Positions 59,134 to 64,000 of a DNA stretch of 64,000 nucleotides are shown here, piece by piece. The notes below the pieces were generated by a model, which did no database searches, had not been told where the DNA came from, and worked only from the letters and a program-made list of their open reading frames with translations. Both the position numbers and the translations under genes were made by a program. Where the stretch lies: positions 661,612 to 725,611 of the forward strand of contig NZ_QXFL01000001.1 in NCBI RefSeq assembly GCF_003584125.1. Direction: 5' to 3'. The DNA comes from Aurantiacibacter zhengii. Lineage in GTDB: Bacteria > Pseudomonadota > Alphaproteobacteria > Sphingomonadales > Sphingomonadaceae. The stretch's first letter is position 1. Every line of letters starts with the position of its first letter.

Positions 59134-60317
59134 TCCGGCGCTGCCAGGCCCAGCTTCTGCAGCGGTGCCCCTGCCAGCCCGGCCAGTGTAATGGCCTTCA
59201 GCCGCGGACCGGGAGCGATACGCGAACCGGGTGCCATGAAATGATCGCGGAAAATCGCAGGCCAAGGCGAATCGGACTGGAACGGCGGCGTGAACCACCG
59301 GGTAAGCCACTGGTATAGCTTCACGTGGCCCGCACGCAGGCTCAGAAACCGGGAAAGGGCGATTGCGACATCGTCCGATTGCCCCAGGGCCATCGCCAGC
59401 CCGTAGGCATCGAGCAGCGCCATGTTGGCGCCCTGCCCCAGTTGCGGGCTGGCAGCGTGCCAGGCGTCACCGATGTGGACGATCCGTTCGCCCACAGGCT
59501 CTTTCGTGGTGCGGTGCGCATAACGGGCAAAGGTAAGCTGCGCCGGATCGGTGAACTGGCCCACAAGGTGCTTGCATTCGGGCCACAGGGCACAGACCTC
59601 GTCCCGCCATGCGGCCAGGCCGCGATCCTGCCATTGCTCGAAACGCTCACCCTTCAGCGACCAGAAGAAAGCGGCGCGCCCCTCGCCAACCGACAGCAGG
59701 CCGACCATCTGCTCCGCCCGCGCATAGCGCTGCTCCAGCAGGCGAGGACGAAACGGGCCCGTCGCGGGCCAATCAATCGTTGCCCACAGCGCGCCATAGG
59801 GCAGGTAATGCGGCGGTTTGGGCACCAGCTGCGATCCCAGACCGGCCGCGTCGATCACAAGATCGTGCGGCGGGGAAGTGGTGCCATCGGCAAAGGCAAG
59901 ACGGCGCTTATCGCCATCCGGCGCGCTCCCCTCCACGTCGTGCCCGGTAGCGACCGCAATTCCTGCTGACCCAACGGCTTCGTAGAGGATTCCGAACAGG
60001 CTGGCGCGGTGAATACCAAGTCCGAACGCGCCCGGCATCGTAAGGTGGCGGTACTCGGCCTCGAGCACCGGCTCGCCTTCGGTGTTCAAGCCGAGCAGCT
60101 TATCGACCGGCGCACCCTTCTGCACCGCCCGCTCCGCCAGACCCAGCGCTTCGAGCACGGCAAGCCCTATAGGCTGGATCATGAGACCGGACCCCACGGG
60201 TCGCGGCGCCTCGAAGCGTTCGTAAAGCGTGATCTGGTGCCCCTGCCGGTGCAGCAGCAGCGCCGCAGCCAGTCCCGATATCCCGCAACCGACAATGGCA
60301 ATTTCCAGCGGCCGCAT
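59055..60317 (-). CDS. FAD-dependent monooxygenase
   Basis: 420 residues from ATG 60317 (MRPLEIAIVGCG), which has AAGGGAAAG upstream; an ATG at 60332 is also in frame. The FAD-binding GxGxxG is VGCGISGLAAALLL, the middle block LVIDAAGLGSQL, and the C-terminal FAD/NAD motif IVHIGDAWHAASPQLGQGANMAL belongs to the PHBH/UbiH family. Substrate unknown; relatives hydroxylate aromatics or ubiquinone precursors. Its 3' end overlaps the tlpA-like gene by 79 bases, tail to tail, which is unusual. Confidence 0.9.
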   Translation of the reverse strand: MRPLEIAIVGCGISGLAAALLLHRQGHQITLYERFEAPRPVGSGLMIQPIGLAVLEALGLAERAVQKGAPVDKLLGLNTEGEPVLEAEYRHLTMPGAFGLGIHRASLFGILYEAVGSAGIAVATGHDVEGSAPDGDKRRLAFADGTTSPPHDLVIDAAGLGSQLVPKPPHYLPYGALWATIDWPATGPFRPRLLEQRYARAEQMVGLLSVGEGRAAFFWSLKGERFEQWQDRGLAAWRDEVCALWPECKHLVGQFTDPAQLTFARYAHRTTKEPVGERIVHIGDAWHAASPQLGQGANMALLDAYGLAMALGQSDDVAIALSRFLSLRAGHVKLYQWLTRWFTPPFQSDSPWPAIFRDHFMAPGSRIAPGPRLKAITLAGLAGAPLQKLGLAAPDYDSLSALSSDSASSTWARASSVPQS

Positions 60318-60514
60318 CTTTCCCTTCCCCATCCTCGCATCTTTACGGGATGGCGCGCGCGCTACAAGCGACATGGCTGCTTGCGAAAGCTGGTGTTCGG
60401 ACGATTGGCGCAGCTAGTAATGCATCTCGTCTACACAGTGGTGTTCAAATAACCCAAACCCACGTAGTTCTGCGGGTTTCCGCCCCATCGCGAAGCTTCT
60501 GTGGAGCTCCGCTT

Positions 60515-60934
60515 CTAGAACCCCGAGGGTCGACGCACTGTGGGTGCCGGAACAAATGTTGTGGCTGAGGTTGATCCAACCGGTGCTTGGACCTCGGGAT
60601 CATAGTCCTCGATCAGCGGCTCATTCCCGGCATCGGCCTCTTCAGCGATAACGCTTTCGGCCTCATCGGGTTCGACATCTGCATCAGCGACATCATACCA
60701 CGAGGCATCTGCTGCGCTGGCATTGTCGTGAACCTCGCTGGAGTGTGCGAGCGCGGCCCGCGGTGTTGGCTCGACGCCCCCGGAACCCCCGAAATTCTCA
60801 TCGGCTCCGGATTTGCTTGCAATAACATCCTGCGTTGCAGCTTCCAGTCGACTGGTGTCCTCGGTGTCTTCGAAGATGAACGCTACGCCTGCGAGGACAA
60901 GGCAGGCAATCAAGAGCGTTGGCTTGCTTTTCAC
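60515..60934 (-). CDS. Acidic secreted protein of unknown function
   Basis: 139 residues from GTG 60934 with AGGAG 7 bases upstream. An uncleaved or cleaved N-terminal hydrophobic helix (TLLIACLVLAGVAFIF) is followed by a long acidic, low-complexity region (DVADADVEPDEAESVIAEEA) and a short basic end (APTVRRPSGF). No domain recognised. It may sit in the periplasm or cell surface attached by its N-terminal segment. It reads away from the Tad-like locus that starts at 61142. A hairpin (AAACCC/GGGTTT, 60456-60479) lies downstream. Confidence 0.6.
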   Translation of the reverse strand: MKSKPTLLIACLVLAGVAFIFEDTEDTSRLEAATQDVIASKSGADENFGGSGGVEPTPRAALAHSSEVHDNASAADASWYDVADADVEPDEAESVIAEEADAGNEPLIEDYDPEVQAPVGSTSATTFVPAPTVRRPSGF

Positions 60935-61050
60935 GATCTATCTCCTGCCGCGACTGCTCTGACTGGGGGCGGCACTGGCCTAGCGATAGAATTCGAAGAA
61001 ATTCTTAACACTCATCCTCGCAGAGGTCCTTCCCACACAAGCCGAACCCC

Positions 61051-61090
61051 CGAGGCGATAACGATTTATTCGAGGCGATAACGATTTATT
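61051..61090 (+). repeat. Perfect 20-bp tandem duplication
   Basis: CGAGGCGATAACGATTTATT occurs twice in direct succession (61051-61070 and 61071-61090), about 50 bases before the Tad-like gene. The unit is AT-rich at its 3' half. A recent replication slippage or two adjoining protein-binding sites are both possible. Confidence 0.9.
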
Positions 61091-61141
61091 AGGGCCGTTA
61101 GGCGAAAAGGCATTAGCTATCATGCGGGAAAAGGCGTCAGA

Positions 61142-63187
61142 ATGCGCGCGAGTAACAAGATCAGACAGTTCCTCGGCAAGCTCATCGCTTGTACGCAGGG
61201 CGGCGTCACGACGCTTGCCACTCTAGCTCTTCCCGTTCTTATCGGGTCCGCCGGACTGGCCGTCGACCTGAACCGCGGATACCAGCAGCGCATCATCAAC
61301 CAGCGTGCTGCTGACCTGGGCGCGCTGGCCGCGGCGATTGCTTTCCAGAACACCAGCGATGCCGCGATCCTGACCCCAACGGCTCGCGATGTAGCGGTTG
61401 CAAATGGTCTGGTCGGTGCGACTGTTGTCGCAACGCTCGTCAACGATTTGCCCAACGCCGGCGACCAATCCGTGCGCGTCACCGTAAACGAACTGGTGCC
61501 TTACACCCTTGCGAGCGTTCTCGGACTGTCGGGTTCCTTCGACGTGGCTGCAGAATCCATGGCAAGCCTTTCGGGCGGCACCAGTTTTGCGGCACCCTGC
61601 TACCTCGCTCTCGACGGTGGAAAGGCGGCCATTTCGGTAACCGGCGGCGCCTCGATCGACGCACCGAACTGCTCGATCGCGGCGATTGGCGAGATCGAGA
61701 ACAAGGGCCAGCTGATCCGCGGCGCCGATATCATCTCTGGCAGCAGTGACATCTACGTGAACCACGGCGAACTCGACGCAGCAACCCTGCGGTTTGCAGG
61801 CAGTTTCAACAAGCCGGGCTGGAACAACGCCGTCCCTCCGCCAAAGGATTGGATCAACGAGGCGACCCCTCTTTCAGACCCTTGGGCGAATAATCCCGAT
61901 CGCGTTGCCGCGATGGCACTGCTCGGCAATTTCAGCAGCCCGCCGGCGCTGAGCGACCCGTCGACCCCCAACGGCAGTGACTGGAAGTTCACCTGGAACC
62001 CCAGCAGCGCGGTTTCAGCTTACCGGCAGGGGACCAGCGGCAATTACATCGTCCCTGCCGGGGTCTACAATATCAGGAAGTTCGAGGTCGCAGGCGGAAT
62101 CAACGTGACGTTCGAGAACGGCTCGATCATCCGGGTGCGCCAGGGCGTTTCCATTGGCGGTGGTTCGAATGTCAATTTCGGCGACAGCGATGTCTATGTG
62201 AACGGCGGCTTCGACAGCGGTTCGAACGGCGTCACATTTGGCAACGGTGCGCTCTGGATCGGAAGTGGCCAGGTCCGCTTCCAGGGCACCAACCGCAAGG
62301 GTGATGGCGATGTGCTGATCAATGCGGACGTCAGCCTGGGCGGTGGCCAGCACCTCCTCGTCGGAGACGGCAACCACTATTTCGGCGGACTCGATATCGG
62401 GGGCGGCGGCACTGCGCGCCTTGGTGCAGGTGATTTCGTTGTTGCCGACGGCATCCGCATCAGCGGAAACAGCGAACTGGCCATTGGCGATGGTGACATC
62501 ATCGTGGGCCCCGGGAACGGCAATCGCGCCATCTTTCTCAGCGGCAGCGCGCGGTTCTTCATGGGCGACGGGCAATTCAGCGCCAATGGCGATATCGATA
62601 CAGCGGGCGGCAGCCGCCTTGCTTTTGGCCGAACGCCAAATCATTACATCAACGGCGATATGAAGATCGCGGGTTCCGTGCTTTTCGGTGCAGGCCGCTA
62701 CACAATCAACGGCGATTTCGAAAACGGCACCGGGGGCACCACCTGGCCCTACACCTCGGGGTTGACGGGCGAAACTTACGGTAGCGTTCTCGAAGGCGAG
62801 AGCGTCTCCGGTTTCGACATGGCGGGCATCAATGTCACCTTCGTTCTGGCAGGCACGATCAAGCTTGCTGGCGGGGCAAAGACGAAGCTCGAAGCAGCGA
62901 ACTACACGCAGGCCGGCGGTTTCATTTCGGAACTGCTGCTGACGACCGAGAACGATGACGATGCAAACTGGACGGGCGGAAGCCTGAGTTCGTTCGCCGG
63001 AACACTGCATCTGCCCAATGCGCAGGTCAAAATGGCTGGTGGCAACAGCACCAGCACAACGAAGTGCATGACTCTCATTGCCAACACGATCCGCGTCAAC
63101 GGTGGCGCCGCGACCGGCTCTGCCTGCACGATGATGGAAGACCTCGGTGGTGGCGGCAACAACACAAGAGTCAGGCTGATAGGATAG
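61142..63187 (+). CDS. Tad-like surface protein with glycine-rich repeat domain
   Basis: 681 residues. The N-terminus carries the TadG-type start: GGVTTLATLALPVLIGSAGLAV as membrane segment (about 20-42), DLNRGYQQRIINQRAADLGA, then a small TadG-like domain. From about residue 330 to 530 come repeats spaced roughly 20-27 residues, each with a F/I/L-G-x-G-D/N turn (for example FGDSDVYVNGG, VGDGNHYFGG, IGDGDIIVGPG, MGDGQFSANGD, FGAGRYTINGD), the look of a right-handed beta-helix. No von Willebrand DxSxS motif is seen, unlike many TadG proteins. It is probably anchored in the inner membrane or at the surface of a pilus apparatus. Confidence 0.78.
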   Translation: MRASNKIRQFLGKLIACTQGGVTTLATLALPVLIGSAGLAVDLNRGYQQRIINQRAADLGALAAAIAFQNTSDAAILTPTARDVAVANGLVGATVVATLVNDLPNAGDQSVRVTVNELVPYTLASVLGLSGSFDVAAESMASLSGGTSFAAPCYLALDGGKAAISVTGGASIDAPNCSIAAIGEIENKGQLIRGADIISGSSDIYVNHGELDAATLRFAGSFNKPGWNNAVPPPKDWINEATPLSDPWANNPDRVAAMALLGNFSSPPALSDPSTPNGSDWKFTWNPSSAVSAYRQGTSGNYIVPAGVYNIRKFEVAGGINVTFENGSIIRVRQGVSIGGGSNVNFGDSDVYVNGGFDSGSNGVTFGNGALWIGSGQVRFQGTNRKGDGDVLINADVSLGGGQHLLVGDGNHYFGGLDIGGGGTARLGAGDFVVADGIRISGNSELAIGDGDIIVGPGNGNRAIFLSGSARFFMGDGQFSANGDIDTAGGSRLAFGRTPNHYINGDMKIAGSVLFGAGRYTINGDFENGTGGTTWPYTSGLTGETYGSVLEGESVSGFDMAGINVTFVLAGTIKLAGGAKTKLEAANYTQAGGFISELLLTTENDDDANWTGGSLSSFAGTLHLPNAQVKMAGGNSTSTTKCMTLIANTIRVNGGAATGSACTMMEDLGGGGNNTRVRLIG

Positions 63188-63192
63188 ATCCC

Positions 63193-63702
63193 ATGCGCAG
63201 TTTCTCTCTTTCGACCATACGGCGCAACGAAGATGGCGTGGCCACTGTGGAGTTCGCCCTCTGGGTCACCGGGTTCTTCATGATCGTCATGGTGGCGCTT
63301 GATTTCGGAATGTTCTTCATCGAGCGTGGCAAGGTCAACGAAGCCGTTGCGGCATCTGCCGTTGCGTCCTTCGAGGAAGCGGACAACGTCAACTTCGGTG
63401 TTCTGCCGAATTATGTCCGCAGTATTGCCGATAACCAGGCCATAACGGTTGCCATGTCCTGCAACGGCGTGGCCAACAGCTGCACGAACCTGAACCGCAC
63501 GTGCGCGTGCCTGAAAACCGATGGAACCTATGTCGCAGCCGCCTGCGGCAACATCTGCACCGGTCCTGATGTTACCGGGGGATCGACAGCCGGCTATTAT
63601 CTGACGATCGAAGCGGACCAAGGGTTCAATCCCGTCGTCTTGCCAGCTGGCCTGCTGTCCGACACATCGGTGACGCAGCAAGCCACGGTGCGGCTGCAAT
63701 GA
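63193..63702 (+). CDS. TadE-like pilus assembly protein
   Basis: 169 residues from ATG 63193, 5 bases after the stop of the previous gene. The N-terminal TadE motif is clear: RRNEDGVATVEFALWVTGFFMI (Gly-Val-x-T-V-E-F-A) with one membrane segment, then KVNEAVAASAVASFEE. The C-terminal 80 residues contain cysteines (VAMSCNGVANSCTNLNRTCACLK) likely disulfide-bonded outside. TadE pseudopilins are cleaved by the prepilin peptidase and form part of Flp/Tad pili. It overlaps the next gene by ATGA. Confidence 0.85.
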   Translation: MRSFSLSTIRRNEDGVATVEFALWVTGFFMIVMVALDFGMFFIERGKVNEAVAASAVASFEEADNVNFGVLPNYVRSIADNQAITVAMSCNGVANSCTNLNRTCACLKTDGTYVAAACGNICTGPDVTGGSTAGYYLTIEADQGFNPVVLPAGLLSDTSVTQQATVRLQ

Positions 63703-64000
63703 GCTTCATACGAAGACTTCGCGACGACGCGCGAGGGGTGTCGACCATCGAGTTCGCCCTGCTCGCGCCGGCATTCCTGACGCTGGTATTCGGCACGATC
63801 GAGGGCAGCCGGATCGTGTGGACCAAGAACACGCTGGATGAGGTGGCTTTCGCAACAGCGCGGTGCATGTCGGTCAGTCTGGAGTGCGAAACCGAAACGG
63901 AGCAACAGGATTTCGCTGTCGACCGCGCGGCCTCCTACGGGATCGCGATCGTGGCGGCAGACGTGACCGCCACAGCCGATGCGGACTGCAACGGATTTCC
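63699..64000 (+). CDS. TadE/TadG-like protein, cut by the window end
   Basis: 100 residues are visible; the gene runs past 64000. The start MSFIRRLRDDARGVSTIEFALLAPAF carries the same TadE-type membrane motif (GVSTIEFALLAP) as the upstream gene, and EGSRIVWTKNTLDEVAFATARC follows. It begins with the ATG that overlaps the stop of the TadE-like gene. So at least two TadE-type minor pilin-like proteins follow the large repeat protein. Confidence 0.82.
   Translation, partial: MSFIRRLRDDARGVSTIEFALLAPAFLTLVFGTIEGSRIVWTKNTLDEVAFATARCMSVSLECETETEQQDFAVDRAASYGIAIVAADVTATADADCNGF

Overview
The window is about 64 kb of GC-rich chromosomal DNA with densely packed genes. Gene content and protein style point to an aerobic alphaproteobacterium of the order Sphingomonadales, most likely Erythrobacteraceae. 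The grounds are a ctaC-ctaD-ctaB-ctaG-ctaE-DUF983-SURF1-thrC block, an rplU with a Lys/Ala-rich tail, EcfG-type stress promoters, plant-type GshA, DUF1499, DUF3617 and PF10118 proteins, and a TonB-dependent receptor. I saw no rRNA, tRNA, CRISPR array, transposase or prophage. This is core chromosome with a few accessory patches.

Layout. 1-760: two very small genes behind promoters of the general-stress sigma factor (EcfG) type, then a terminator. 0.8-3.7 kb (minus): FrnE-like oxidoreductase, NudC, Tat-exported serine hydrolase. 3.8-10.7 kb: small membrane protein, mutY, a DciA-like helicase loader, two thiol oxidoreductases and smc. 10.7-12 kb: an unknown 102-residue gene, soxR and a VOC protein around a textbook SoxR box. 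12-24.6 kb: gshA, rsmE, ubiA, an ICMT-like membrane protein, bamB, a YfgM-like protein, a glycosyltransferase, an alpha/beta hydrolase, selO, a DUF3617 protein and astD. 24.6-32.8 kb: a structured noncoding gap, rarD, pyrC, patatin, ygfZ, a TetR regulator facing a PF10118 protein, a GNAT acetyltransferase, and rplU-rpmA with an apparent leader attenuator. 32.8-35.2 kb (minus): folB, an unknown gene, moaA, moaD, moaE. 35.4-45 kb: DUF1499 and the cytochrome c oxidase operon leading into thrC and a methyltransferase. 45.2-51.7 kb (plus): pyrE, serine hydrolase, pdxJ, acpS, lepB, AI-2E-type permease, DUF3089, ruvX. 51.9-54.8 kb: TonB-dependent receptor between two copies of a short palindromic repeat, then a frameshifted gene preceded by a perfect 12-bp inverted repeat. 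54.8-60.3 kb: argH, lipoprotein, lysA, siroheme synthase N-terminal protein, and a TlpA-like lipoprotein that overlaps a FAD monooxygenase tail to tail. 60.5-64 kb: an acidic secreted protein, a 20-bp tandem repeat, and the start of a Tad-like surface locus that runs off the window.

The genes mostly serve housekeeping: respiration (heme O synthesis, copper insertion, oxidase subunits), envelope assembly (BamB, LepB, lipoproteins), redox homeostasis (GshA, SoxR, DsbA/TlpA-like proteins), amino-acid, pyrimidine, vitamin B6, folate and molybdopterin synthesis, and chromosome maintenance (SMC, DciA, MutY, RuvX). The least explained parts are the large Tad-like protein whose von Willebrand region is replaced by glycine-rich repeats, the soxR-coupled 102-residue gene, the EcfG-driven small proteins, the rplU leader, and the frameshifted gene whose ribosome-binding site adjoins a perfect hairpin. 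Many minor start sites are TTG or GTG, and several genes share 4-base overlaps (ATGA, GTGA, CTAG).
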